From assembly GCF_004153545.1 (NCBI RefSeq), contig NZ_SDVA01000016.1, positions 1-62,752 on the forward strand: DNA of 62,752 nt. The letters run 5' to 3'. The position numbers and the translations under genes were made by a program. Each line of letters opens with the position of its first letter. Positions within the stretch are counted from its first letter, which is position 1. Positions 41,093-49,895 of the stretch are shown piece by piece. Under the pieces are notes generated by a model, which was not told where the DNA came from, made no database searches, and worked only from the letters and a program-made list of their open reading frames with translations. Source of the stretch: Serinicoccus sediminis (lineage in GTDB: Bacteria > Actinomycetota > Actinomycetes > Actinomycetales > Dermatophilaceae).

Positions 41093-41971
41093 ATGGGGCA
41101 GGCGCGCTACACGGTCAAGCAGGTGGCTGACCTCACCGGGGTCGCGCCGGCCACCCTGCGCGCCTGGGAACGGCGGTACGCCGTCGTGGAGCCGCAGCGC
41201 AGCAGCTCGCGCTACCGGTTGTACGACGACACGGACGTGCGCCGGCTCAGCCGGATGGCGCAGCTCGTCCGCGGCGGCAGCCCGGCCTCGCTGGCGGCGA
41301 CCCAGGTGCGGGGCGAGGCCGCGGAGCAGGAGGGGACGGTCGAGGTCCGCAGCGCCGACGGACCACCGGTCGGCGACCTCATCCTGGCCGCACAGCGCTA
41401 CGACCAGTCGCTGCTCACCGGTGTGCTCGACCGCGCCATGGCCGGGACGTCCTTCGAGCACGCGCTCGAAGAATGGCTCATGCCGGCCCTCACCGAGCTC
41501 GGCCGGGCGTGGGAGCGCGGGGAGGTCGACGTCGCCAGCGAGCACTTCGTCTCCGCCGCGGTCCACCGCCGGCTGTCGGCGGCCTTCGACGCGGCCGGGC
41601 TCAACGAGGGTGCTCCCGTCGTGCTCGTGGGCCTGCCCCCCGGGGCGCTGCACCAGCTGGGCGCGCTGGCCTTCTCCGTGTGCCTGCGTCGCCAGGGCAT
41701 CGACGTGCGCTTCCTCGGGGCCGACGTCCCGCTGGAGAGCTGGGACCACTCGGTGCGGACGCTGCGGCCGGCCGGCGTGGTGGTCTCGGTCCCGATGCCC
41801 CAGGACGCGTCACCGGCCGCCGAGCTCGTCGCCCTGCTCACCGCGACCCACCCCGCCGTCCGGGTGTGGGTCGGCGGCCACGGGACCTCGTCCCGGACCG
41901 AGGAGCTCGCCCTGCCGCCCTCCGCCGTGGAGGCCGCGCGCACCGTGTCGCGCGACCTCCTGCGGCGGTAG
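41093..41971 (+). CDS. CarH/LitR-like MerR-family B12-dependent photoreceptor regulator
   Basis: A 292-residue regulator. N-terminal MerR HTH (YTVKQVADLTGVAPATLRAWERRY, residues 6-29), helical linker bundle at about 92-170, and a cobalamin-binding Rossmann domain at about 172-270. The CarH signature W-x9-EH is present (W140, E150-H151), which packs over the adenosyl group, and the lower-ligand loop PPGALHQLG has H187 and G190. Together these predict adenosylcobalamin binding and light-controlled DNA release. Targets of known homologues are carotenoid or photolyase genes, none of which lie nearby; the adjacent osmoprotectant importer is convergent. DNA target sites remain unknown. Confidence 0.85.
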   Translation: MGQARYTVKQVADLTGVAPATLRAWERRYAVVEPQRSSSRYRLYDDTDVRRLSRMAQLVRGGSPASLAATQVRGEAAEQEGTVEVRSADGPPVGDLILAAQRYDQSLLTGVLDRAMAGTSFEHALEEWLMPALTELGRAWERGEVDVASEHFVSAAVHRRLSAAFDAAGLNEGAPVVLVGLPPGALHQLGALAFSVCLRRQGIDVRFLGADVPLESWDHSVRTLRPAGVVVSVPMPQDASPAAELVALLTATHPAVRVWVGGHGTSSRTEELALPPSAVEAARTVSRDLLRR

Positions 41972-41979
41972 CCGCCGGC

Positions 41980-42903
41980 TCAGAGGTTCTCGTCAACGAA
42001 CTCCCGGGCGACCTCGGCCGGGTCCTGGCCCTCGGTCTGCACCTGCACCATCATTGAGGTGAGGTTCTCGGTGTTCAGGGCCGCGGAGACCTCGTTGAGG
42101 GTCTCCTCGATGGTCGGGTTGACCGCGTCGGCGCGGATGAGCGGCACGACGTTCTGCGCGGCGAAGAGCGACTCGGGGTCCTCCAGGACGACGAAGTCGT
42201 TCTCCTCGATGGCCGGGTTGGTGGTGAAGATGTTGGCCACGTCGACCTGGCCGTTGGCCAGGGACTGCACGGTGAGGTTGGCCCCGGCCGCGAGCGAGCG
42301 GAAGCCGGCGAACTCCAGGCCGTACACCTCCTGCAGCCCGTCGACGCCGTTGGGCCGGGTCTCGAACTCCGGGGGCCCGCCGAGGGTCAGGTCGCCCGCG
42401 TGCTCCTCGAGGTCGCCGATCGTGGTGAGGTCCAGCTCCTCGGCCGTCTCGCTGGTGACGACCAGCGAGTCCTTGTCCTCGGCGTCGCTGATCTCGAGGA
42501 CCTCGAGGTCGTCGGGGAGGTTCTCCTGCAGGTCGGCGAGGACGTCCTCGGACGACGTGGCGGTGATCTCCGGGTTGAGGTAGGTCGCCAGGCCGCCGGT
42601 GTACTCCGGCAGGGCGTCGATGGACCCGTCCTGGATGCCCGCGATGTAGGCCTCCCGGCTGCCGATGTTGAGCTGGGTGTCGACGTCGACCCCGGCGTCG
42701 GAGAGCGCCGCGGCGTAGATCTCGGCGAGCAGCTCGTTCTCCGGGAAGTTCGCCGAGCCGATGGTGATGCTGCCGGCGTCGTCCCCGCCGCTGGCACCGG
42801 CGTCGGAGTCGCCTCCGGTGTCCATGGGGTCCTCCCCGCCGCCGCAGGCGGCCAGGCCGAGGGTCGCGCTCAGGGCAAGGGTGATGACAGCGGTGCGTCG
42901 CAT
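41980..42903 (-). CDS. Osmoprotectant-binding lipoprotein (OpuCC/ProX-like)
   Basis: A 307-residue lipoprotein: lipobox LAAC at about residue 21, acidic linker, then the OpuAC/ProX domain (IGSANFPENELLAEIYAAAL, NIGSREAYIAGIQDGSIDALPEYTGG, split motifs typical of glycine betaine/choline binders). It feeds betaine, carnitine or choline to the two permeases. ATG 42903 with GGGAGGAC. A 102-bp gap separates it from the permease upstream, but strand and order show one transport locus. Confidence 0.9.
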   Translation of the reverse strand: MRRTAVITLALSATLGLAACGGGEDPMDTGGDSDAGASGGDDAGSITIGSANFPENELLAEIYAAALSDAGVDVDTQLNIGSREAYIAGIQDGSIDALPEYTGGLATYLNPEITATSSEDVLADLQENLPDDLEVLEISDAEDKDSLVVTSETAEELDLTTIGDLEEHAGDLTLGGPPEFETRPNGVDGLQEVYGLEFAGFRSLAAGANLTVQSLANGQVDVANIFTTNPAIEENDFVVLEDPESLFAAQNVVPLIRADAVNPTIEETLNEVSAALNTENLTSMMVQVQTEGQDPAEVAREFVDENL

Positions 42904-43005
42904 GAGGGGTGTCCTCCCGATGGGGTTGGGTTGTCTGGTCGAACGTCGGGTCCGGGTGGGGTATGCCGTGCGCTGGGTCACGATGTGGTCACGAGTGGGT
43001 GGCGC

Positions 43006-43695
43006 TCAGTGCTCCTTGGCGACGACGAGGCCGGGCGAGACCACCAGCCGCTGCAGGCCGGCCATGACCAGGTCGACCAGCAGGGCCAGGAGGGCGACGA
43101 CGATGGCGCCACCGGCCATCACCTCGTACTGCCGCGAGGCCTGACCGTCGATGAGGTAGCGGCCCAGGCCCCCGATGCCCACGATGGCGGCGATGGTGGC
43201 CGTGGCGATGATCTGGAGCATGGCCGAACGCAGCCCGGAGAGCAGGAGCGGCAGCGCGGCCGGGAGCTCCACCTGCCAGAGGATCTGCGCCTCGGTCATG
43301 CCGACCCCGCGTGCGGCGTCCCGGGCGGCCGGGTCGACCGCCTCCACTCCGGCGTACGTGCCGGACAGCACCGGCGGGACCGCGAGCAGCACGAGCACGA
43401 GGACGACGGGCAGCTCGAAGGCGAGGTTGCCGCTGAGCCGCGGGAGGAGCAGCAGCGTCGCGACGAAGAGGACACCGAGCGAGGGGATGGCGCGGAAGGC
43501 GCCGGCCAGGTTGATCGCCAGCCAGCGGCCGCGACCGGTGTGGCCGATGAAGAGCCCGACCGGGACCGCGACGAGCGCGGCCAGCAGCAGGGCGACCAGC
43601 GAGATCCGCAGGTGCGTGATGCTCTGGGAGATGATGCCGCCGGGACCGGTCCACGTGGCGGGGTCGACGAGCCACTGCCAGGTGAGGGAGATCAT
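43006..43695 (-). CDS. Osmoprotectant ABC transporter permease (OpuCD-like)
   Basis: A 229-residue permease with five to six helices and the conserved cytoplasmic loop DPAARDAARGVGMTEAQILWQVELPAALP. It pairs with the second permease (43692-44333), whose stop its ATG overlaps (ATGA). The helix GFFATATIAAIVGIGGLG-type segment (ATATIAAIVGIGGLG) is characteristic of OpuC/ProW permeases. Confidence 0.9.
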   Translation of the reverse strand: MISLTWQWLVDPATWTGPGGIISQSITHLRISLVALLLAALVAVPVGLFIGHTGRGRWLAINLAGAFRAIPSLGVLFVATLLLLPRLSGNLAFELPVVLVLVLLAVPPVLSGTYAGVEAVDPAARDAARGVGMTEAQILWQVELPAALPLLLSGLRSAMLQIIATATIAAIVGIGGLGRYLIDGQASRQYEVMAGGAIVVALLALLVDLVMAGLQRLVVSPGLVVAKEH

Positions 43696-44333
43696 CGGGC
43701 CACCCCCGCCCGCAGCCAGGGCGTCAGCACCCGGGAGAGCAGCGCGATGCCGGCGTCCAGGACCAGCGCCAGCACCACGCAGGCTCCGATCCCCACGAAG
43801 ATCGGGCCCATGTCGTTGCGGTTGAAGCCCTCGGTGAACAGCTGCCCGAGCTGGCTGACCCCGATGAGGGCGGCCACCGACACGATGGACACGTTGCTCA
43901 CCGCGGCGACCCGGAGCCCGGCGGTGATGACGGGGACGGCCAGCGGGAGGTCCACGACGAAGGTGCGGCGCAGCTCGCCGTAGCCCATGGCCGTGGCCGC
44001 CTGCCGGGTGGCACCGGGCACCGACCCGAGGCCGTCGGCCACGGTGCGGGTGAGCAGCGCCACGGAGTAGAGCGTCATGGCCACGAGGACGTTGGCGTCG
44101 TCGAGCACCCGGGTGCCCAGCAGCAGCGGGAGCAGGATGAAGAGCGCGAGGGAGGGGATGGTGTAGAGCAGCCCGGTGCCGGCGATCATCGGCGGGGCCA
44201 GCCAGCGGTACCGGGTCGCCAGCCAGCCGAGCGGCAGGCTGATGAGCAGCCCCAGCAGGAGGGGCACCCCGGCGAGGTAGATGTGGCGCAGCAGGAGGTC
44301 CCCCACGGTGGACCAGGCGACGCCCCCGATCAC
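43692..44333 (-). CDS. Osmoprotectant ABC transporter permease (OpuCB-like)
   Basis: A 213-residue permease with six helices and the permease loop VPGATRQAATAMGYGELRRTFVVDLPLAVPV. TGLLYTIPSLALFILL and NVSIVSVAALIGVSQLG are typical of quaternary-amine uptake permeases. It starts at ATG 44333, overlapping the ATPase stop (ATGA), and forms the membrane dimer with the 43006-43695 product. Confidence 0.9.
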   Translation of the reverse strand: MIGGVAWSTVGDLLLRHIYLAGVPLLLGLLISLPLGWLATRYRWLAPPMIAGTGLLYTIPSLALFILLPLLLGTRVLDDANVLVAMTLYSVALLTRTVADGLGSVPGATRQAATAMGYGELRRTFVVDLPLAVPVITAGLRVAAVSNVSIVSVAALIGVSQLGQLFTEGFNRNDMGPIFVGIGACVVLALVLDAGIALLSRVLTPWLRAGVAR

Positions 44334-45406
44334 CCGTCGCTCCCGCCCTGGGCCCGGATCGCCTCCAGGACCCGCTCGGGCGTGACCGTGCCCACCACCC
44401 GGCCGTCCTGGACCACGACGCCACGCCCCGACGGGGCGGAAAGCGCGGCGTCGAGGAAGACGCGGGCGGAGTCACCGACCTCGGCGAGCGAGCCCATACG
44501 GTGCAGCTCCTCCTCCTGCACGGGGCCTCCGGAGCCCTGCCGGTCCACCCAGCCGAGCGGCTGCTCCTGCTCGTCCGCGACGAGGACCCAGCCGCGCCCG
44601 GCGGGGACGTCCTCGCCGAGCGAGACGGTCCGCTCCGGGTCGGCCTCCACCTGGGTCTCGGTGAACCCGAGCTTGCGGTAGCCGCGGTCCTTGCCGACGA
44701 AGCTGGCGACGAAGTCGTCGGCGGGCTCGGTGAGCAGCTCGCCGGGGCTGGCGAGCTGGGCCAGGTGGCCGCCCTGGCGCATGACCGCGACGTGGTCGCC
44801 GAGGCTGATGGCCTCGTCGATGTCGTGGGTGACGAGCACCACGGTGATGCCGAGCTCGCGCTGGAGGCGGCGCACCTCGTTCTGGAGATCGGTCCGCACC
44901 AGCGGGTCGACGGCGCTGAAGGGCTCGTCCATCAGCACGACCTCGGGGTCGCTGGCCAGGGCCCGGGCGACGCCCACCCGCTGCTGCTGACCGCCGGAGA
45001 GCTGGGCCGGGTAGCGCGAGGCCTGGTCGGCGGTGAGCCCGACCTTCTCGATCGCCTCCATGGCGGCGGTGCGGGCCCGTCCCTTGTCCCACCCGATGAG
45101 GGTGGGGACCGTCATGACGTTGGCCAGCACGGTGCGGTGCGGGAAGAGCCCGGCGTGCTGGATGACGTAGCCGATCGAGCGGCGCAGCCGGGCCGGCTTG
45201 CGGTCGGCGACGTCCTCGTCGTTGATGAGGATCCGCCCCTCGGTGGGCTCGACCATGCGGTTGATCATCCGCAGACTCGTCGTCTTGCCGCAGCCGGAGG
45301 GGCCGACGAAGACGGTGATACCGCCCCGGGGGACCTCCAGACTGAGGTCGTCCACGGCCGTGGTGCCGTCGGGATACCTCTTGGTCACGCTCTCGAAGCG
45401 GATCAT
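44330..45406 (-). CDS. Osmoprotectant ABC transporter ATPase with CBS domains (OpuCA-like)
   Basis: A 358-residue ATPase: Walker A GPSGCGKT (about 36-43), signature LSGGQQQRVGVARAL, Walker B VVLMDEPF, H-loop VLVTHDIDEA. A C-terminal tail of about 120 residues has CBS-like repeats (MGSLAEVGDSARVFLDAAL, GVVVQDGRVVGTVTPERVLEAI) that sense ionic strength in OpuA-type transporters. It heads the operon: ATPase, two permeases, binding protein. ATG 45406 is chosen; upstream codons are not conserved-like. Confidence 0.92.
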   Translation of the reverse strand: MIRFESVTKRYPDGTTAVDDLSLEVPRGGITVFVGPSGCGKTTSLRMINRMVEPTEGRILINDEDVADRKPARLRRSIGYVIQHAGLFPHRTVLANVMTVPTLIGWDKGRARTAAMEAIEKVGLTADQASRYPAQLSGGQQQRVGVARALASDPEVVLMDEPFSAVDPLVRTDLQNEVRRLQRELGITVVLVTHDIDEAISLGDHVAVMRQGGHLAQLASPGELLTEPADDFVASFVGKDRGYRKLGFTETQVEADPERTVSLGEDVPAGRGWVLVADEQEQPLGWVDRQGSGGPVQEEELHRMGSLAEVGDSARVFLDAALSAPSGRGVVVQDGRVVGTVTPERVLEAIRAQGGSDG

Positions 45407-45481
45407 CACCCAGACCCTACGGGGTGGGCCCGCGACCGTCACCCCAAGCGGTCCCGGCCGGCACCGGCAGGGCGCGAACGG

Positions 45482-46429
45482 TCAGCGGATCCCGACGGCG
45501 GCCCGCACCGCGTCGCGGTAGGGCGTGGGCCCTCCGGGGGGCGCGCCGACCATCTCGCGCAGGTCGTCCTCCTGGCACACGACCTCGTGGACGAGCGAGC
45601 CGACCAGCGGTTTGGCCACCCCCGCGTCGACGGGGGTGACCAGGCCGACCCAGTGGCCGGCGAGCCACGGGGTGAGCACCGGCAGGGTGACGATCATCCG
45701 GTGCCGCAGCCCGGTCTCCTCGGCGAAGCCCTGCATCATGGCCTTGTAGGTGAGCACGTCCGGGCCGCCGATGTCGAAGGTGCGGTTCACCTCCGGGGGC
45801 AGGTCCGCAGCCGCGACGAGGTAGTGCAGCACGTCGTCGATGCCCACCGGCTGGATGCGGTTCTTGAGCCACTTCGGGGCGACCATCACCGGCAGCCGCT
45901 TGGTGAGGTGCCGCAGCATCTCGAAGCTGACCGAGCCGGACCCGATGACCGTCGCGGCCTGCAGCACCGCGGTCGGCACCCCGCAGGCCATGAGGATCTC
46001 TCCCACCTCGACCCGGGAGGCGAGGTGCTTGGAGAGCTTGCCCTGGGGGTGCAGCCCCGACAGGTACACGATCCGCCCCACCCCTGCCTCGCGGGCCGCG
46101 CGACCGAACTCGCGAGCCAGCCGACGGTCCCGCTCGACGAAGTCGCCGGAGCCGTCCATGGAGTGGATGAAGTAGTACGCCAGGTCGGCGCCGGCCAGTG
46201 CCCGCTGGAGGTCGGCCGGCTCGTCGGCGTTGCCCTCGGTCACCTCGACGCGGTCGGCCCACTCCCCCGGCAGCTTGTCCGCCGACCGGGTGAGGGCGCG
46301 GACGGCATACCCGGCGTCCAGCAGGCGCGGGACGAGGAGACCGCCGACGTAGCCGGTGGCGCCGGTCACCAGCGCCGTCCGGGTGTCGCCGTCGGGGGTG
46401 GGGGCGTCGGAGGGGGAGGTGGTGGTCAT
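45482..46429 (-). CDS. NAD(P)-binding SDR/NmrA-like protein
   Basis: A 315-residue atypical short-chain dehydrogenase with Rossmann motif TGATGYVGG (about 22-30) and NmrA/complex I 39-kDa-like features (VYLSGLHPQGKLSKHLASR, EVGEILMACGVPTAVLQAATVIG). It may bind NAD(P) without classical catalysis, as a redox sensor or lipid-sugar enzyme. Substrate is unknown. It lies 4 nt after the CPBP gene on the same strand, so the two are co-transcribed. Confidence 0.87.
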   Translation of the reverse strand: MTTTSPSDAPTPDGDTRTALVTGATGYVGGLLVPRLLDAGYAVRALTRSADKLPGEWADRVEVTEGNADEPADLQRALAGADLAYYFIHSMDGSGDFVERDRRLAREFGRAAREAGVGRIVYLSGLHPQGKLSKHLASRVEVGEILMACGVPTAVLQAATVIGSGSVSFEMLRHLTKRLPVMVAPKWLKNRIQPVGIDDVLHYLVAAADLPPEVNRTFDIGGPDVLTYKAMMQGFAEETGLRHRMIVTLPVLTPWLAGHWVGLVTPVDAGVAKPLVGSLVHEVVCQEDDLREMVGAPPGGPTPYRDAVRAAVGIR

Positions 46430-46433
46430 GGTG

Positions 46434-47156
46434 TCAGCTCACGATCGACAGGAGGGGGGGCAGGATGAGGAGCATGCCGGAGGACCAGGTGATGTGGGTG
46501 ATGGCCGGACCGAGGATCCCCCCGGTGACCCGGCGCTGCAGCCCGCACACCAGCCCGAGGCACACGGCGGCGAAGACGAGCAGCGGCACCCCGGCCACGA
46601 CCGTGGTCAGGGCGTAGAGCACCGTGGACGCGATGACGGTCCACCGCTCGGGGATGGCGGCGTAGAGCGCCCCGCGGAAGAAGATCTCCTCGGCGATCCC
46701 GTTCATGACGGTGATCGCGAGGACGAGCGGCACGGAGGCGAAGCGGACGTGGTCGAGCAGCTCGTTGACCGGGCCCAGCAGGAAGGGGACCTGGGCGATG
46801 AGCAGCGCCCCGGCGGTGAAGACGGCCAGCAGCAGCACGCCGAGGGCGAGCGACTGCACGACGGGGCGGGCGTAGGACTTGCCCCGGCGGGTGTTGCCGC
46901 GCCCGAGGTAGAGACGCCCGGAGGCGAAGGCCCCGAGGACCCAGGTCGCGGCCAGCGCCGTGCTGCCCAGGTAGAAGAGCGGGTTGCCGGGCTCGAGGCG
47001 CAGCGACCACCACAGGAGCCCCGTCCCGACGACGAGGGTGAGGCCGGCCACCACCTGCCGGCGCAGCCGGACGGCGGGCGGCTCGCGGTGGTCCCGCGGC
47101 ACCTTGGTCACCAGGGCCGCGCGGAGGAAGGCGCGGAGCTCGGTGACGGGGTTCAC
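46434..47156 (-). CDS. CPBP-family intramembrane metalloprotease
   Basis: A 240-residue membrane protein with about six helices. The abortive-infection/CAAX motif EEIFFRG gives the paired glutamates and Arg, and the second motif is ITHITWSSG (His). CPBP proteins cleave within membranes or maturate peptides; the substrate is unknown. GTG 47156 is the chosen start (AGGGTGGGG upstream); another GTG at 47180 is possible. It is paired with the downstream NmrA-like gene. Confidence 0.85.
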   Translation of the reverse strand: MNPVTELRAFLRAALVTKVPRDHREPPAVRLRRQVVAGLTLVVGTGLLWWSLRLEPGNPLFYLGSTALAATWVLGAFASGRLYLGRGNTRRGKSYARPVVQSLALGVLLLAVFTAGALLIAQVPFLLGPVNELLDHVRFASVPLVLAITVMNGIAEEIFFRGALYAAIPERWTVIASTVLYALTTVVAGVPLLVFAAVCLGLVCGLQRRVTGGILGPAITHITWSSGMLLILPPLLSIVS

Positions 47157-47315
47157 AGCACCCCACCCTGCCGCACCCGTCACCGGACCGCCTCCCGAAG
47201 CCTGTCGCCACACCTACGACAAGGATTGTGCAAGTCACCCCCTCCTGCTGCAACCCGGGGCGCATGGACGCCCAGCAGCACCGGCAGGACGCCAGACACG
47301 ACCTTGGACAGACCC

Positions 47316-47345
47316 TTGACGCAGACCATGCTCCCGCGCCATGAT
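47316..47345 (+). promoter_or_regulatory. Possible promoter for the small secreted protein gene
   Basis: TTGACG (47316-47321) and CATGAT (47340-47345) are 18 nt apart and about 54 nt upstream of ATG 47399. The -35 match is good, the -10 moderate. Confidence 0.35.
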
Positions 47346-47398
47346 CCAGAGCAGCCGAGCCGCTCGGCGACGCCACCGGACTCACCGAGGAGACCGTC

Positions 47399-47710
47399 AT
47401 GATCAAGCCCGCCACCGCCGCTCTCGCCGCTCTGTCGCTGGCCGCCCTGGCCGCCGGACCCGCCGCGGCCGCGCCCCCACGCCCCGACGTCGAGTGCCAG
47501 AAGGCCGGCCTGTCGGTCCTGCGCGAGGCCGGGTTGCTCCCGGCGGTCGCCAAGGACGGCCTGGCCATCGAGACCGCCGTCTCGGTCGGCGTCACCGTCC
47601 GCGACGGGGCTGACCTCTCCGGGGTGCCCGACCCGATCCCGCTGTCGACCGTGCTCGCCGACCACCGCGCGGGGGACGACAGCCTGTTCGTCTATCCCTG
47701 GTGCGGATGA
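47399..47710 (+). CDS. Small secreted protein of unknown function
   Basis: A 103-residue exported protein: signal peptide 1-25 (PAAAAP cleavage) and a mature part of about 78 residues with two cysteines (VECQKAG and PWCG at the C terminus) that probably form one disulfide. Composition is ordinary and the codon bias matches neighbours, so it is a real gene. No family recognised. GAGGAGA precedes ATG 47399. The gene ends before a very long hairpin at 47723-47800. Confidence 0.75.
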   Translation: MIKPATAALAALSLAALAAGPAAAAPPRPDVECQKAGLSVLREAGLLPAVAKDGLAIETAVSVGVTVRDGADLSGVPDPIPLSTVLADHRAGDDSLFVYPWCG

Positions 47711-47722
47711 GCTGAGCACCCG

Positions 47723-47800
47723 GAGGGCTGTGCCGGGGACCGCGGTCGGTACGCGTGGCGGGAAGCACCCGTACCGGCCGCCGTCACCGGCACAGCCCTC
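47723..47800. terminator. Very long stem-loop between convergent genes
   Basis: Outer arms GAGGGCTGTGCCGG (47723-47736) and its complement (47787-47800) are perfect over 14 bp; pairing continues inward to 47757/47766 with only mismatches at 37/86, 41/82 and 54/69 and one G-T pair, giving about 31 paired positions and a loop of about 8 nt. It fills the gap between stops at 47710 and 47837, so it should stop transcription from both sides. Confidence 0.75.
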
Positions 47801-47836
47801 GTGCGGTCGGGACGACCGAGGGTCGACCTCGTGAGG

Positions 47837-48643
47837 TCAGGCGGCCAGGGGCTGCTCGGCGTCACGGCTCCGGGTCGTGGTGACCGCCCACACCCCCGCA
47901 GCAGCGACCAGGAGCGCGGTGAGCCCCGCCGCGACACCGACGACGACGGACTCCGGCTCCCCGCCCAGGCGCCCCGAGGCCACCCACGAGGTCCCCCAGA
48001 CGACGGCGGCCGCGAGCCCGAGCTGGAAGAGCCGCTGGTCGGTCCGGCGCAGCAGGAGGGTCGCGATGGCGACCACGGCGGCGAGCACGGCGACCGTGAT
48101 CCACGTGGACAGGGTGGTGTCCGCCGGGACGCCCAGCCCGACCAGCCAGGACGCGATGTTGGCGCAGGTGGCCACGCAGATCCAGCCCAGGTAGAGCCCG
48201 AAGGTCGCGGACACCCACACGTCCGCGCCCACCCCCTGCCGCGGCAGACCGGCGGTGGCGCGCAGGACCAGTCCCAGCGAGACGACGATGCCCAGCATCA
48301 CCAGGACCGAGACGAAGATCCACCCGGCGAAGACCACGAGCAGCCACAGGCCGTTCAGCGCGATGGCGGCCGCCGCCGGGAGCCGGGTGACGCGAGCCCA
48401 GCGGGACCCGGCCGCCGCCGGGAGCCACTGCCACACGACATACCCGGCGAGCCCGAGGTAGATGACCGACCAGATCGAGAAGGCCGGCCCCTGGGGAGCG
48501 ATGAGGGTGGCGCTGTCGGAGAAGAGGCCGCCCCCCTGGGTCTCCACACCTCCCCCCGCGACGAGACCGGTGCCCACCAGCGTGCCGCCGACCCAGAGGA
48601 CAGCGGCCAGGGTCACCAGGACCTGCTGGGCACGGGTGCTCAC
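47837..48643 (-). CDS. TspO/MBR-like tryptophan-rich membrane protein
   Basis: A 268-residue protein with about seven hydrophobic helices and several Trps. The segment APQGPAFSIWSVIYLGLAGY matches the N-terminal loop-helix of TspO-related tryptophan-rich sensory proteins, but the protein is longer than classical TspO (about 160) and belongs to the enlarged actinobacterial group. Role unknown; family members bind porphyrins or affect stress responses. GTG 48643 overlaps the PPOX-like stop (GTGA). Confidence 0.78.
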   Translation of the reverse strand: MSTRAQQVLVTLAAVLWVGGTLVGTGLVAGGGVETQGGGLFSDSATLIAPQGPAFSIWSVIYLGLAGYVVWQWLPAAAGSRWARVTRLPAAAAIALNGLWLLVVFAGWIFVSVLVMLGIVVSLGLVLRATAGLPRQGVGADVWVSATFGLYLGWICVATCANIASWLVGLGVPADTTLSTWITVAVLAAVVAIATLLLRRTDQRLFQLGLAAAVVWGTSWVASGRLGGEPESVVVGVAAGLTALLVAAAGVWAVTTTRSRDAEQPLAA

Positions 48644-49176
48644 GGCAGCTCGACGACGGTCGGGCCGGCGTCCTCCTGGTCGCCCTTCCCGGTGATCATC
48701 TTGAGCGTGTCGACGGCCGTCCCGATCAGGGATCCCCCGCCCCAGTACATGACCGTGTCGCCGTTGACCTTGAGCACGACGTTGTCCGGGTTGTCCGGCC
48801 CGCCCTCCATGAAGGCGTCGGCGCCCGTGGACCACAGCTCCTCCACCAGGTCACGGTCCTCGATGACGGTGGCCACGCCCGCGAGGGACACCCACGCCTT
48901 CGCCGAGGAGTAGGCGACGTTGACGTTGGGGTGGGCCCGCACGTCGGTGACGACCGCGCTGCTCGCCCGGACGAGGAAGAGCACGTCGCCGTCCTCCTCG
49001 TGGACCTGGGTGGACAGCGGCCTGCTGGTGAGGCGCCCGTCCGCAGAGCTGGCGTCGACGGTGGTGAGCATGGCGACGTCCATGGTGGACATCACCTCGT
49101 GGGCCTTCTCGACCGCCTCCGGGTCGGAGGTGACGGTCACCGGGTCGGACGGGCTGGAGTCGTGGTGCTCGGTCAT
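48640..49176 (-). CDS. Pyridoxamine 5'-phosphate oxidase-like general stress protein
   Basis: A 178-residue split-barrel protein of the PPOX-like/general stress protein 26 group (MLTTVDASSADGRLTSRPLST, DVLFLVRASSAVVTDVRAHPNVNVAY). It may bind a flavin or F420; the C-terminal WGGGSLIGTAVDTLKMITGK is typical of GsiB/YwhH-type stress proteins. It overlaps the anti-sigma stop by 4 nt, so expression may follow the ECF sigma factor upstream. Confidence 0.85.
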   Translation of the reverse strand: MTEHHDSSPSDPVTVTSDPEAVEKAHEVMSTMDVAMLTTVDASSADGRLTSRPLSTQVHEEDGDVLFLVRASSAVVTDVRAHPNVNVAYSSAKAWVSLAGVATVIEDRDLVEELWSTGADAFMEGGPDNPDNVVLKVNGDTVMYWGGGSLIGTAVDTLKMITGKGDQEDAGPTVVELP

Positions 49177-49895
49177 CGGTATGCCTCTCGGTCGGTGCTG
49201 GACGTGCTGGTGAGGTCGTCGGTGGCGGCTGGCGGGGGCTCGCCGGGTCCGGCGTCGGCCGTGTGCAGCTCCCCTCGGACGAGGCTCGTGCCGCCGTGCG
49301 AGGGGTCGCCGTCCAGCTGCTCACGCGAGATGTCGACGACGGGGTACTCCTGCAGGTCGACGGTCGCCGGCAGGCTGAACTCCGCGGTGGTGTCCGCGAT
49401 GACGCCGACGGTCACCAGGCCGCTGACGTCCGGGCGCAGCAGCCAGACCTCCAGGTATCCCTCCCCGGTGTCCGGCAGCTCGTCGAGCTGGACGCGCAGA
49501 CGCCGCTCCCCGTCGACCGACACCACCTCGGCCGTGCCGTCCACGGTCGCACCGGCCTCGGGCAGGTCGCTCAGCGCGGCGTCGGCCACGACGATCTCGT
49601 CACGTGGTGCGCCGGCCCCCACCACCTGCGTGCCGACCCAGGCGACGAGGGCACCGGCCGCGGCCGCGGCGAGCAACGGCCACCGCCCGACGCGACGCCG
49701 GGTCCGGGCGCCCCCGGCCCGTCGACGGGCCTCGAGCTCGTCGCGGCCGACCCCGTCCACCTCGGCCTGGATGCGCTCCCACAGCGGGCCCTCCGGCGCC
49801 GGCGACAGATCACCGGCGCGCTGGAGAAGCTCCTCCGCGCGCCCCGGCGTGGGGTCGCCCGCAGGCCGCTCGGCATACCGGTCAGTCTCGTTCAT
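49173..49895 (-). CDS. RskA-like anti-sigma factor
   Basis: A 240-residue single-pass membrane protein: cytoplasmic part 1-70 (PLWERIQAEVDG), one helix 72-92, then the extracytoplasmic RskA/anti-sigma-K beta domain (LRVQLDELPDTGEGYLEVWLLRPD, ISREQLDGDPSHGG). It should bind the co-transcribed ECF sigma factor; ATG 49895 shares one nucleotide with its stop (TGATG). No zinc-binding HxxxCxxC motif is visible, so it is not a ZAS protein. Signal release would be by regulated proteolysis in the family. Confidence 0.88.
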   Translation of the reverse strand: MNETDRYAERPAGDPTPGRAEELLQRAGDLSPAPEGPLWERIQAEVDGVGRDELEARRRAGGARTRRRVGRWPLLAAAAAGALVAWVGTQVVGAGAPRDEIVVADAALSDLPEAGATVDGTAEVVSVDGERRLRVQLDELPDTGEGYLEVWLLRPDVSGLVTVGVIADTTAEFSLPATVDLQEYPVVDISREQLDGDPSHGGTSLVRGELHTADAGPGEPPPAATDDLTSTSSTDREAYR

